A DNA stretch of 64,000 nucleotides, taken from contig CAVSUJ010000002.1 of NCBI GenBank assembly GCA_963731205.1, positions 806,001 through 870,000 on the forward strand, written 5' to 3'. Below the pieces are notes generated by a model. It was not told the origin of the DNA. It did not search any database and was given only the letters and a program-made list of their open reading frames with translations. Made by a program: the position numbers and the translations under genes. This document shows, in pieces, positions 16,731-26,152 of this stretch; the first letter of the stretch is position 1; every line of letters begins with the position of its first letter. The DNA comes from DATAZK01 sp963731205 (lineage in GTDB: Bacteria > Actinomycetota > Actinomycetes > Frankiales > Frankiaceae).

Positions 16731-17273
16731 ATTCGCAGCACAAACCCAGGCGACTCCCAGGTATCAGACTGCTCGCATGAAACTAGGCAAGGTAGAAGAC
16801 CCTCGGGGCGGGCTTTATCGTCCGTTGTGCTGAGACGCATGAATAACGCCGAATTCAAAAGCGCAGCGGCCTTTATTCGAGGCGGAATTAGCGCTGTGCG
16901 CACGTCCGGTCACAGTGGAGCAGGCCGCATGACCGGCCCGGATGCGTCCACGGAGGCGGCTCGGCGTCATCGTCCCGGGGACGCGCCGGCCGCAAAAGTC
17001 CGGTGCGGAGCGACGTGAAACGGCCTCTGATACTCCCCGTGGGGCCCAATTGATGATCAAGGTTCGGGCGCCGGTGAGCGACCTGGCGCGCGGGAGGCCG
17101 CGGCGAAGACCAAAGGCGGCGCCAAGGCCCACTCGTGGAGCAGAACTATCCGTTTGGATCACCCGTATAGCCCAATCTGAGGGGATTCTTGCGGAAACCT
17201 CACGCGCCCTGGTCTGACCGGGTTTACTCATTACGCAGCGTCAATAGCAGGCGAAGTCGGGGAGTATCGCGTC
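16731..17273. other. Gene-free stretch between divergent secreted-protein genes
   Basis: The 540 bases between the divergent beta-helix and PKD-domain genes contain no convincing coding frame; short frames here are Arg-rich artefacts of high GC. The AT content is locally higher around 16735-16880 and 17140-17250, where the two promoters would be expected. CGGGGAG nine bases before 17274 is a good ribosome-binding site for the PKD gene. No riboswitch, RNA gene or repeat was recognised. Confidence 0.5.
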
Positions 17274-20200
17274 ATGGGTTGGTCACGCAGAGTGACAGCA
17301 GGGGCTATCGTCGCCACGCTTGTGTCGGCGTCGGCGGTGGTGCCCGCGCTCTCGGCTTCGGCCGCGAGCCCCCCGGTCAACAGCAACGGGGTGATTGCGA
17401 GCTCGGTGCCCGCCAAGTTCACGCCCAACATCGTCGACGGCGCGGTCGAGTCGATCGTGCAGGTCGGCAGCCGGATCGTCGTCGGCGGCTCGTTCACCCA
17501 GGTGACTCCGACCGCAGGCGCCGGCTCCGGCACCACGGTCACGCGCAACTACATCTTCGCGTTCGACGCCACCACAGGCGCGTTGGACACCGGCTTCGTA
17601 CCCGCGGTCAACGGCGAGGTCGATTCGATCCTTCCGACCGCTGACGGCACTGGCGTTTACGTCGGTGGCCAGTTCACCACCGCGGGCGGCATCTCGACCC
17701 GGCTGGCCGAGTTCAATCTGACGACGGGTGCCCGTGTCACCACCTTCAACCCCTCGCTCAACGGACAGATCAGCGCCATGGCCATGCTGGGGGGCCGGCT
17801 GTTCGTGGCCGGCACGTTCACTGTCGTCAAGAGCGTCACCCACGACGGCCTGACCACGATCAACCCCACCACCGGCGCGCTCGACCCGTACATGTCGATC
17901 AACCTGACCGGTAACCACAACTGCGGCCGGGTCGCCGGTGCCGCCTGCGCCCGTGTCGGCGCCACCGATATGGCCATCTCGCCAGATGGCACGCGGATGA
18001 TCGTCGACGGCAACTTCATCAACGCCGCTGACGCGGTCAACCCGACCGGGTACTCGCGTGACCAGATCGTCAGCATCAATCCTCGGCTCGACCTCCGCGA
18101 CCGTCGACCCGAACTGGAAGACCGACGCCTACACCGCCGCCTGCTCCTCAGCGTCCTTCGACTCCTACGTCCGCAGCGTCGCGTGGTCGCCGGACGGCTC
18201 GTACTTCGTCGTGGCGACCACCGGCGGATACCCCAGCAACAGCTTCATCGACTGCGACGCGGCCAGCCCGCTTCAACGCCTCGTCGACCGGCCAGACGGT
18301 CACCCCGTTCTGGGTCGACTACACCGGCAAGCGACTCGCTCTACTCGGTGGCGATCACCTCTGACGCGGTGTACGTCGGTGGCCACAACCGCTGGCTGAA
18401 CAACCCCTACGGCGCCGACAACGCGCAGAAGGGCGCGGTCGCCGCGCCCGGGGCTGGCCGCTCTCGACCCGGCCAACGGTGTCCCGCTGGCCTGGAACCC
18501 CGGGCGTAACCCGCGCGGCCACGGCGCCGAGGTCGTCTACGCGACCCCCACCGGTATCTGGGTGGGCTCCGACACCGATGAGATCGGCAACTACCATTAC
18601 AAGCGCGAGAAAATCGCCTTCTTCCCCTTCGCGGGCGGCGCTGCCGCCACCGGTAACAACACCGGTGACCCCCGCACCGTCTTCGTCGGCGGGGCAAGCG
18701 GAAACTCCTTCACCGCCAACGGTTTCGACCCGACCACGGGCACCGGTGCGCCGATCTCGAACCCGAGCAACGGCGGCGGAATCGCCTGGGGCTCGGTGCA
18801 GGGAGCCTTCGTCCTCAACGGCCGGATCTGGTACGGGCTGGGCGGCAAGTTCTACTACGTGACCTGGGACGGCGGCAACACCTTCGGCACCCCGCAGCTC
18901 GTCGACCCGTACAACGACCCCTACTGGGACCCGGTCGTCAACGGCTCACCGCCGAGCGGCTCCACGTACACCGGGAAGGCGACGGACTTCTACGCCGAGC
19001 TGCCCAACGTGACCGGCATGTTCTACGCCAACCGGACCATCTACTACACGCTGTCGGGCAACAAGGGCCTGTTCAGCCGGTCGTTCTCGCCTGACACCAC
19101 CACGTCCTCGGTGGCCAACCAGGTGACCGGCGGTGTCATCAGCCCGCAGAAGCTCACCGTCGATCCCGAATCGGGTGGCGTCGGTGGACTTCAGCAACGC
19201 CAGCGGCATGTTCGTCGCCAACGGCTTCCTCTGGTACGCCACCAAGGCCGACGGCAAGCTGCACAAGGCGCCGTGGAACGGCACCACCGTCACCGGAGCC
19301 AGCACCGTCGACACGTCGGCGACCGGCAACTGGGCCGGCAAGGCCGTGTTCGTCTCCCCGGTCGCTCCGCCGGTGGCGCCGACGGCCAGCTTCACCTCCT
19401 CCTGCCCCAACGCGACGTGCTTCTTCGACGCCTCCGCCTCCACCGCTCCCGGCTCGACGATCACCTCGTACTCGTGGGACTTCGGTGACGGCACCACCGG
19501 CACCGGCGTCAAGCCGAGCCACACCTACACCTCGACCGGCAACAAGACGGTGAAGCTCACGGTCACCAACGCGCAGAACGCGATGGCGACCGCGACCAAC
19601 ACGGCCACCGTCACGACCCTCACCAGCACCGGAATCACGTTCGTCGACCAGGCCAATACCAGTGGCACCGGCACGAGTGAAACGGTCACCGTACCGGGGT
19701 CCGTGGTCGCTGGTGACGGGCTCGTCCTGATCGCCACCGGTGCGACCACGACGGCTCTGACCGGCCCCGCCGGCTGGACCTTGCTCGGCACCAAGACCGG
19801 TGGCACGGCCATCACCACGAGCGCCTGGGAGAAGGTGGCCACGGCGGGCGATCCGAGCTCGTCGGTCAGCGTCGGCTTCCCCTCCGGCATTCACGGCACC
19901 GTGCAACTGCTGGCCTACTCCGGCACCAACGGAACAGCGCCCGTTGCCAACTCCGCGTTCAGCGCAGTGCAGGCCGGTGGCACGTCGTACACCACGCCGA
20001 CGGCCAACGTCCCGGTCGCCGGCGACGTGGTCCTCTCTTATTGGGCCGCGAAGAACTCCGTCACGCCGTTCAGCTGGACTGTGCCGGCAAGCCTGACCAT
20101 GCGTTCGACGGCCGTTGGTTCAGCCAGCGGCAAGATCGATTCTGTGGCGGCTGACGGCGCTCCGTCCGGCACCGGCGCGACCACGGGCCAGACCGCCACG

Positions 20201-21178
20201 ACGAGCGGCTCCGCTGGGTCCTTCGCCGCCTGGACGATCGTGCTCGACAGCACCGGCGGATCCCCGCCGCCGCCGGCGAACCCGACCGCCAACTTCACGG
20301 CGAACTGCACCCTGCTGGTCTGCCACTTCGACGCCTCGTCGTCGACCCCGGGTGGCGCTCCGATCACCGACTACGCGTGGGACTTCGCCGACCCGTCGCC
20401 TGACCTCCTGGACCAGGGCACGACGACAACGGCTGACCACGACTTCACGACAGCCGGCGCCGGCATCTACCAGGTCAAGCTCACGGTGACCGACGCCAAC
20501 AACAACACCGGCACCAAGACGGTGCCAGTGAGCGTCAACAGTTCGGCACCAGCGGTGCAATTCGTCGACCAGGCCAACACCAACGCCAACGCGGCGACCG
20601 AGACCGTGACCATCCCCACCACGGTGGCGGCAGGCGACGCCCTGGTGCTCATCGCGACGGGTGCCACGGGCACGGCAGCCACGGCTCCTGCGGCGTGGAC
20701 ATCGCTGGGCACCGCGGCCGGTAACACCGCCATCGCCACCGCCGCCTGGTCGAAGGTGGCGACCGCGAGCGATCCCGGATCGACGGTGACGGTGACGTAC
20801 CCAGGCACCGTTCGCGGCACGTTGCAACTGGTCGCATACGCCGGGACCAACGCGACCACGCCGGTGGTCGTCTCGGCCCAGAAGGCGACGCAGGTGACGG
20901 CGAACAGCTACACGACGCCCGGGGCTAACGTCCAGGCCAACGGTGACGTCGTCATCTCGTACTGGGCCGCCAAGAACTCGGCAGCGAGCCCCGCCTGGGC
21001 CTGGACCAGCGTGCCCACGACGATCCAGTCTCAAGCCGACGGCTCAGGTGGCGGCCACATCAACTCCATCGCCACCGACGGCGGCGCGGCGACCTCCGGC
21101 CCCAACAGCGGCCTGACCGCGACCGGCAACCAGAACGGCGGCGCCTTCGCTGCCTGGACGATCGTCGTCGGTCCGTGA
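17274..21178 (+). pseudogene. Large secreted beta-propeller/PKD-domain protein, reading frame broken by five +1 insertions
   Basis: Read through five single-base insertions (near 18081, 18268, 18331, 18451 and 19174), this is one continuous gene of 1300 codons including stop. It has a signal peptide (residues 1-30), then beta-propeller-like repeats of the delta-60 type (VGGSFTQV, IFAFDATTGALD, VGGQFTTAGG). Next come two copies of a PKD domain (SYSWDFGDGTTG and DYAWDFADP), each followed by a module of about 190 residues that opens with FVDQAN and closes with AAWTIV. The part from 19175 is intact. Correct-frame protein resumes immediately after each insertion, so sequencing error or very recent decay is likely. 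A surface or adhesive role is inferred. Confidence 0.85.
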
Positions 21179-21196
21179 TCTGAACGCACCCGCGTG

Positions 21197-21236
21197 ACGG
21201 GCTCGTCGGCTGCCATGGCGCAGCGGACGAGCCCGT
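21197..21236. terminator. Long hairpin between the PKD gene and the PII gene
   Basis: An 11-base-pair stem (ACGGGCTCGTC and complement) is extended by a GCTGC/GCAGC inner stem around a CATGGC loop. TTTT follows shortly after on the plus strand (21241-21244). It sits between convergent stop codons and should end transcription of the PKD gene, and possibly of the amt-PII operon. Confidence 0.8.
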
Positions 21237-21242
21237 TGGCTT

Positions 21243-21275
21243 TTCCGACCGGGTTCCGACCGGGTTCCGACCAGG
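21243..21275. repeat. Three tandem 11-base repeats
   Basis: TTCCGACCGGG occurs twice in tandem (21243-21253 and 21254-21264), followed by a third copy with one change (TTCCGACCAGG, 21265-21275). The unit length is close to one helical turn. The array lies just beyond the terminator hairpin and four bases from the PII stop codon. Confidence 0.85.
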
Positions 21276-21278
21276 TGG

Positions 21279-21635
21279 TCAGTCCGGCTCCGACAGGGCC
21301 TCGACCCCGGTCTGCCGGGTACGCATGCGTACGAATTCCGAGACCGGCACCACCCACAGCTTGCCGACGTCCTCATCGGCGTGGCCGCTCGCGGCGACCT
21401 CGCAGATCACCTTGATCATGTCTTCGATCTCGTCGTCGCGGGCGACGATCTCGATCTTCACGCGCTGGCGGAAGCTGCTGCCGTACATGGCGCCGCGGTA
21501 GACCTCGACCCGCCCGCGCCGCTTGCCGAAGCCGATGGCGCCAAGGGCCGTGAAGCCTCGAAAACCGAATGTTTGCAGCGCATTGACGATCTCATCGACC
21601 TTGTTCGGGTCTACAACCGCGTTGATCAGCTGCAA
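21279..21635 (-). CDS. glnK: PII-family nitrogen regulator
   Basis: This 118-residue protein is a PII signal transducer. The T-loop region reads VEVYRGAMYGSSF, keeping the Tyr at the usual modification position. FGKRRGRVEVY precedes it, as does TALGAIGFG, which matches the conserved segment before the T-loop. KIEIVARDDEIEDMI and GKLWVVPVSE are the later family segments. It would sense ATP/ADP and 2-oxoglutarate and block the ammonium transporter encoded two genes upstream. The start is TTG at 21635, which aligns with the family N-terminus; no ATG or GTG would give a full-length protein. glnK is used here by context; glnB is equally apt by sequence. Confidence 0.88.
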   Translation of the reverse strand: MQLINAVVDPNKVDEIVNALQTFGFRGFTALGAIGFGKRRGRVEVYRGAMYGSSFRQRVKIEIVARDDEIEDMIKVICEVAASGHADEDVGKLWVVPVSEFVRMRTRQTGVEALSEPD

Positions 21636-21676
21636 TGTCTCACTCGCCTTCCGCAGCCGGGATCAGCTCGCCGGGA

Positions 21677-22048
21677 TCAAGCGGCTCGCTTACCGCGCTG
21701 GCGCGCGTACCACTCGTCGTCCTCGCGAATGTGCTTACGCCACAGCCACATCGCGATCGAGAACCAGCCAACGGTGATGAAGCCCCACGCGACGGCGAGG
21801 AAGGTGTGGTGCCCGCCGGTGACGAAGCCCAGGAACAGGCCGAAAGCGACGAGCGACATGAACGCGAATCCTCGCCAGACCCACGGAGAGCTGACTGAGC
21901 GGCTGCCATCCGGAAGCCGGAAGAACCTTTCAGAATCCGGCTTCTTGGGCTTGGGGCGAGGTGTCACGGATCGCGCCGCCGGGTTGCCGCTCCTGCCCTT
22001 GTTCCCAGCGCTTTTTCGTTCCTTGGGCTGCGCTTTCGTCTGGGTCAT
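21677..22048 (-). CDS. Small two-helix membrane protein between amt and PII genes
   Basis: The 123-residue protein has a basic, Pro/Lys/Arg-rich N-terminal half of about 60 residues, two membrane helices (about 60-80 and 84-104) and a charged tail (KHIREDDEWYARQRGKR). Its ATG overlaps the amt stop codon by one base (TGATG), which indicates translational coupling, and the PII gene follows 41 bases later. No family was recognised. Its position between an ammonium transporter and its regulator suggests a link to the transporter complex, but that is inference. Confidence 0.8.
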   Translation of the reverse strand: MTQTKAQPKERKSAGNKGRSGNPAARSVTPRPKPKKPDSERFFRLPDGSRSVSSPWVWRGFAFMSLVAFGLFLGFVTGGHHTFLAVAWGFITVGWFSIAMWLWRKHIREDDEWYARQRGKRAA

Positions 22049-23550
22049 CAAAGCTCCGCACCTGTGGTCTTGATGGTGGCCGCGGATCCCGAGGGCGCCG
22101 AGATGGAGTGTTCACTGCCTGGGCCGATGCGTACCCCGATGTCGTCGGCTGGGTAGGCCTCTTCGCCGTGGGCCGCGAGGTCGCCGAGTTCGAGGTCTTC
22201 ATCGCTCATGCGCAGCGAGGTGAACAGGCTGATCACCTTCAGGATGATGAAGGTGACGAGCGCGTCCCAGATGATGATCGTGAGTGCCGCCAGTGCCTGC
22301 TGGAAGAACAGGTGACGGTCGCCGTACAGCCAACCGGTGACGGCGAAGGGCGTGCCTGTGGTGGTCTTGGGATACACGACGACGCTCGGGTCGGCGAAGA
22401 TCCCGACCAGCAGACCGCCCAGCAAGCCCGCGAGGCCATGCGTGTACACCACACCCATCGCATCGTCGACCCGGCGGGAAACGATCGGCTGCAAGTACGT
22501 CCAGGCGAGCCACACGATCAGCGACGCGATCGCCGCCTCGATCATGGCGCCGAGCCCGTTGACGAAGCCGGCTCCCGGGGTGATGCAGACCAAGCCGACG
22601 ATCATGCCGTTGACGGCCCCGAGGAAGGTCGGCTTCTTTTCCTTGCCGAGGAACATGTCGCAGAACACCCACACGAGCAGCGCCGCGACGGTGGCGAGGT
22701 TGGTGTTGACGATGGCAGCGGAGGCGTTGGCGTTGGCGAAGTAGGGGTCACCACCGTTGAAGCCGTTCCAACCGAGCCAGACGATCCCCGCGCCGATCGA
22801 GACGAGCGGGAGGCTGTGTGGCAGGAACCGCTGACGATCTCGGGCCAGGCGCGGCCCGATCATCCAGGCCGCCACAAAGCCACTGGTGCCGGCCGCGAGG
22901 TGGATGACGTACCCGCCGGAGTAGTCGACCGCGCCCTTGTGCGACCAGTAGCCGCCGCCCCAGATGAGCATGGCGTTGACGGAGTAGACGAACGTCGTCC
23001 AGAGCGGAACGAAAATCATCCAAACGCGGATCTTGATGCGGCCGAGGACGCTTCCCAGGAAGAGCAGCGGGGTGATCGCCGCGAACACGAACTGGAAGTA
23101 GAAGAGCGAGGTCGTCGTCTGCGACAGCGGTAGGAACGTGCCGATCGGTAGTTGAGCCTGGGTGACTTCCGATGAACCTCGCAGCGAGGTCTCCGGATGG
23201 CCGACGAAGTTGTAGAAGAAGTTTTTGAAGAAGTTGCTGCCGTAGGTGTAGTTGTACTTGTCGGCCGAGCCGCCGCCGAGTGGTGAACCGAAGCCCATCT
23301 TGTAGGCCCACAGCACCCAGACGACGAGCACCAGCGCAAAGCCGCTGAACGCCATGAACATCGTGTTCACGACCCACTTCTTGGGCACCAGACCGCCGTA
23401 CAGAACGGCCAGGCCGGGCACGCTCATCAGGGCCACGAAGGTGGCCGCTGTCAGCTGCCAGGAGTTGCTGCCGGTGTCCAGCCACGACGGCTGACAGGCC
23501 GACGGGACTGCGTGAGCTGTGCACGTGTTTGCTGCCAGCGCGAGTATCAA
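22048..23550 (-). CDS. amt: Ammonium transporter
   Basis: This 500-residue protein belongs to the Amt/MEP/Rh family. It has an N-terminal signal-like segment, a soluble insertion near residues 20-30 and eleven membrane helices. The conserved pore His residues lie in YVIHLAAGTSG and VVYTHGLAGLLGG. Other landmarks are LAVLYGGLVPKK, VWLGWNGFNGG and VNGMIVGLVCITPGAG. The C-terminal tail LRMSDEDLELGDLAAHGEEAY is the part that PII-type proteins touch. The start is TTG at 23550 with GGAGG six bases upstream. Together with the small membrane protein and PII gene it forms a nitrogen-responsive operon. Confidence 0.93.
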   Translation of the reverse strand: MILALAANTCTAHAVPSACQPSWLDTGSNSWQLTAATFVALMSVPGLAVLYGGLVPKKWVVNTMFMAFSGFALVLVVWVLWAYKMGFGSPLGGGSADKYNYTYGSNFFKNFFYNFVGHPETSLRGSSEVTQAQLPIGTFLPLSQTTTSLFYFQFVFAAITPLLFLGSVLGRIKIRVWMIFVPLWTTFVYSVNAMLIWGGGYWSHKGAVDYSGGYVIHLAAGTSGFVAAWMIGPRLARDRQRFLPHSLPLVSIGAGIVWLGWNGFNGGDPYFANANASAAIVNTNLATVAALLVWVFCDMFLGKEKKPTFLGAVNGMIVGLVCITPGAGFVNGLGAMIEAAIASLIVWLAWTYLQPIVSRRVDDAMGVVYTHGLAGLLGGLLVGIFADPSVVVYPKTTTGTPFAVTGWLYGDRHLFFQQALAALTIIIWDALVTFIILKVISLFTSLRMSDEDLELGDLAAHGEEAYPADDIGVRIGPGSEHSISAPSGSAATIKTTGAEL

Positions 23551-23838
23551 CGCGCCCTCCTAAGCGTGGCTCGGATACGTGCCGCGGCACCTGGGCTCTG
23601 GCCCATGACGGCGACCTAAATCCAGAGGAACGTAGAAGTGGGTTGTTTCTCGAACCTGCGCACTCAGATTTCACTTGCGTTAACTTTCGCGCACCTACTG
23701 AGGAAACATTGGTGTGCTATTGAGTCTCTATGTGACAGAGGTGAGGGCGCTCACAGATGCCGGGTCGCTCTCACGCGTACAGCGCTACCCTTTTCGCAGT
23801 TCGACGGCTCGGGTGAGAGGGGGACCGTCACGCTTGGC
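23551..23838. other. Intergenic region upstream of amt
   Basis: About 290 bases separate the divergent amt operon and a DUF3592 gene. The part from 23640 to 23740 is relatively AT-rich and should hold the promoters. TTAAC at 23680-23684 and GAAAC at 23703-23707 recall GlnR half-sites, but their spacing does not fit the usual gTnAC-n6-GaAAC pattern well. No other gene or structure was recognised. Confidence 0.4.
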
Positions 23839-24282
23839 GTGAGCCTGGTTGCCGTGCAGGTCAGCAACCCTGGGGCGCATCCGCTGATGCCGGGGCGAAG
23901 TGGCGCATGGGGAATCGCCTTCATGTGCCTCGCGCTCACCTTCATCGTCCACGGGGCGCGACGAACCTTTCGCGCGCACCGGTGGCGGGCTCGGGCAGTA
24001 CCCATTCGGGCTCGCGTCGTCGACAACGCGCCGCTGCTTTCGGCTCGCGGCCGGACGACATGGCGACCGATCATCGAATACGACGTCTTCGGATCGCGCG
24101 TACTCACGCTCATCCCCACCATCCAGTCTTCGCGGGCGCTGCCACTCGGCGACTGGATCGACGTCCTCTATGACCCCCAGGATCCGAATGAGGCCCGGCC
24201 GGCCAATTCCCAGGTCGTCGGAACGTCCTTGATTCTCGGCCTTTTCGCCCTTGCCCTCTTCTTCTTCGCGATCGCCGCGTGA
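23839..24282 (+). CDS. DUF3592-like membrane protein
   Basis: This protein has a membrane helix near the N-terminus (GIAFMCLALTFIVHGARR), a small beta-rich soluble domain (IEYDVFGSRVLTLIPT, WIDVLYDPQDPNEA) and a C-terminal helix (SLILGLFALALFFFAIA). This layout and the VLYDPQDP motif are typical of DUF3592. The start is uncertain: GTG at 23839 gives 147 residues, ATG at 23887 gives 131. It overlaps the next gene by four bases, so the two are cotranscribed. Function is unknown. Confidence 0.65.
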   Translation: MSLVAVQVSNPGAHPLMPGRSGAWGIAFMCLALTFIVHGARRTFRAHRWRARAVPIRARVVDNAPLLSARGRTTWRPIIEYDVFGSRVLTLIPTIQSSRALPLGDWIDVLYDPQDPNEARPANSQVVGTSLILGLFALALFFFAIAA

Positions 24283-24851
24283 CACCGATGCCCCAGCGCA
24301 CAGAGGATGCCGAGCCGGAGCAGGAGACCGCCAGCTACATCCGCGGCGCCGGAGGGGTCCGGGTCGAGGGGCGCCGGGTCGCGGGCTACATCCTGGGTTT
24401 CGGCGTGCTCATCTTTGCCGTGCTCACGGCGGTTTTCACCGGCATCGCCATACATCACAACTCACGCGCCACCTCCCTGAAGCAGAGGGGCGTCCCCGTC
24501 CAGGTCACGGTGACGGGTTGCGTGGGGTTGGCGTCAGGTACCGGCATCACGGGGACCGGCTTCACGTGCCGGGGGAGCTACAGCCTCTCCGGGCATCAAT
24601 ACAACGAACAGATCGGCGGCACCGCGAGCCTGTTCAGCGTCGGTCAGAAGATCGCGGGCGTCGCGGTCCGCGACGAACCGGCAGTGCTCTACACGGCGAC
24701 CTCCGCCCGGACGATGCACTCGACCTGGACCGTCTATGTCACGCCGGCTGTACTGCTGGTGGTGCTCCTGGCGACTGAGCTCTTTCGGCGGCGCGTCACT
24801 CGCCGGGGTGCGGACGGCGCGCCCAGCTCCCCGGATGCTCAGGGTCGATGA
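24279..24851 (+). CDS. DUF3592-like membrane protein, second copy
   Basis: The 190-residue protein repeats the layout of its upstream neighbour: helix (YILGFGVLIFAVLTAVFTGIA), extracytoplasmic domain with two Cys (TVTGCVG and FTCRGSYSL) and C-terminal helix (VTPAVLLVVLLATELF). Its GTG start overlaps the stop of the previous gene. The Cys pair suggests an external disulfide. The last 56 bases overlap the convergent acetyltransferase gene. Function is unknown. Confidence 0.7.
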   Translation: MTPMPQRTEDAEPEQETASYIRGAGGVRVEGRRVAGYILGFGVLIFAVLTAVFTGIAIHHNSRATSLKQRGVPVQVTVTGCVGLASGTGITGTGFTCRGSYSLSGHQYNEQIGGTASLFSVGQKIAGVAVRDEPAVLYTATSARTMHSTWTVYVTPAVLLVVLLATELFRRRVTRRGADGAPSSPDAQGR

Positions 24852-25152
24852 CGACCTCGTACTCGGGGTTGGCGGCGATGAAGGCCTCGAGGATCGGGCA
24901 GAACACCGTGATCCTGCGGTGCTGGGCTCGAAGGTCGTCGAGCGCATCACGCATCAGCCGCTTGGACAGTCCCCGACCGCCGTAGCCGTCCTTGATGAAC
25001 GTGTGCGTGAAGACCCGGCGCGACCCCGCGAGCTCGTACACCAGCAGGCCCGCGCTGTCACCGTCGACCCGCAGCTCGTAGAAGCGATCGACGGTGTTCT
25101 CGAGCACCTCGATGTGCGAGCTCTCGGCTGCAGGTTCACCCATGGCGGCCAT
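24796..25152 (-). CDS. GNAT-like N-acetyltransferase (YidJ/NATD1 type)
   Basis: This 118-residue protein resembles the short acetyltransferase family related to human NATD1. Landmarks are DRFYELRVDGDSAGLLVYE, FTHTFIKDGYGGRGLSKRL (the acetyl-CoA-binding loop with G-x-G-x-G/S) and ITVFCPILEAFIAANPEY. The substrate is unknown. The frame opens at 25449, but the family N-terminus is matched by ATG at 25152 or at 25143. It converges on the DUF3592 gene with a 56-base overlap. Confidence 0.8.
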   Translation of the reverse strand: MAAMGEPAAESSHIEVLENTVDRFYELRVDGDSAGLLVYELAGSRRVFTHTFIKDGYGGRGLSKRLMRDALDDLRAQHRRITVFCPILEAFIAANPEYEVVIDPEHPGSWARRPHPGE

Positions 25153-25194
25153 TGTTCCGCGGCAGCAACGGGACGGGATGAGAACGTGGTCCGC

Positions 25195-25389
25195 ATGGGC
25201 GAGGCAAACGTGGACTTTCCGAAGGTGGGAGCACCGGCCCTGCGGGCCTTGACCGGTGCTGGATACACGCAGCTCGCGCAGTTGGCCGGGGTGCCGCAGG
25301 CGGAGTTGAAGAAATTGCATGGCATGGGCCCGAAGGCGCTTGGGATCCTGCAGGAAGCGCTGGAGCAGCAGGGACAGTCCCTGGGCTGA
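25195..25389 (+). CDS. Small helix-hairpin-helix protein
   Basis: The 64-residue protein is essentially one helix-hairpin-helix unit: FPKVGAPALRALTGAGYTQL followed by AQLAGVPQAELKKLHGMG and PKALGILQEALEQ. The first and second Gly turns (KVGAPA and HGMGPKA) are the DNA-backbone contacts typical of HhH motifs. ATG at 25195 was chosen; GTG at 25186 would add three residues. It may bind DNA as a stand-alone module. It lies 28 bases upstream of the hemerythrin gene on the same strand. Confidence 0.8.
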   Translation: MGEANVDFPKVGAPALRALTGAGYTQLAQLAGVPQAELKKLHGMGPKALGILQEALEQQGQSLG

Positions 25390-25417
25390 GTGCGACGATG
25401 AGGGAGCGGGTGCTGCC

Positions 25418-26050
25418 ATGACCGAACACCAATCGATGAACACCGTCATCCATGCGGCAGTCCGGCGCGATCTGCGCCGATTCGATCAGGCCCTCTCCGG
25501 ATTTCCGGCGGGCTCCAAGAGCCGGGCGGATCAGCTTTCCGTGGCATGGGAGAACTTCTCGTTTCAGCTGCACCACCACCACACGGACGAGGAGGACATC
25601 TTCTGGCCCGCCTTTCGAACGATCGGCGCGGACGATGCCGTCATCGCGGCGCTCGAGGCGGAGCATGCTCGGATGCTCGAGGCGCTGGACTCGGCGGGCC
25701 GGGCGATGAAGGAGTTTCACGCAGATCCGTCCGGAGAGAACGCTGCCGCTGCGCACACTGCGGTTGCCGCGCTCTCCTCAACAGTGACGGAGCACCTCGA
25801 CGACGAGGAGCGCAACCTCGAACCGTTCGCGGCGGCGCAGAAAGGCACTCCGCAGATGAAGGCGGCGGCCAGGCAGGTCCGCAAAGCCCATCAGGGCAAC
25901 CAGGGCACGTTCTTCGCCTGGTTGCTCGACGGTGCAGACGCGGACGCCGCTCGCGGACTGCGAAGCGAGATCCCGCCTCCGGTGGTGCTCGTGATTTCTC
26001 GCATCGGCGGGCGTAAGTACTCCCGGACGGTTGCGCCCGTCTGGACCTGA
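25418..26050 (+). CDS. Hemerythrin HHE-domain protein
   Basis: This 210-residue protein contains an HHE cation-binding four-helix bundle. Potential di-iron ligands are the His in MNTVIHAAVRRD, the HHHHTDEEDIFWP cluster, EAEHARML, and TVTEHLDDEERNL. The last 50 residues (FFAWLLDGADADAARG) are a common extension in actinobacterial members. Roles in oxygen, nitric oxide or iron sensing are known for the family; none can be assigned. ATG at 25418 follows AGGGAGCGGG. Confidence 0.85.
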   Translation: MTEHQSMNTVIHAAVRRDLRRFDQALSGFPAGSKSRADQLSVAWENFSFQLHHHHTDEEDIFWPAFRTIGADDAVIAALEAEHARMLEALDSAGRAMKEFHADPSGENAAAAHTAVAALSSTVTEHLDDEERNLEPFAAAQKGTPQMKAAARQVRKAHQGNQGTFFAWLLDGADADAARGLRSEIPPPVVLVISRIGGRKYSRTVAPVWT

Positions 26051-26100
26051 CCGCCCTTTCTACCCCGGTCGCGTGTGTGCGACCCGTGTGAAAAGCAGAA

Positions 26101-26137
26101 ACGTCCAGACCCTCTGCAAAGAGGGTGCAAGGGACGT
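26101..26137. terminator. Two-part hairpin between convergent genes
   Basis: An inner 7-base-pair stem (ACCCTCT/AGAGGGT) closes on a GCAA tetraloop and is flanked by an outer ACGTCC/GGACGT pairing. It lies between the hemerythrin and deacylase stop codons. A further GGTCGC/GCGACC stem lies just before it (26068-26085). Confidence 0.75.
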
Positions 26138-26152
26138 CCGCACGCCGTCTGA

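Noticed and set aside
18081..19175. Programmed frameshifting in the PKD gene
   Set aside because: Five shifts without a common slippery sequence or following structure argue against programmed events.
23680..23707. GlnR box upstream of amt
   Set aside because: Half-site-like TTAAC and GAAAC are present but spacing and the remaining half-sites do not fit the consensus.
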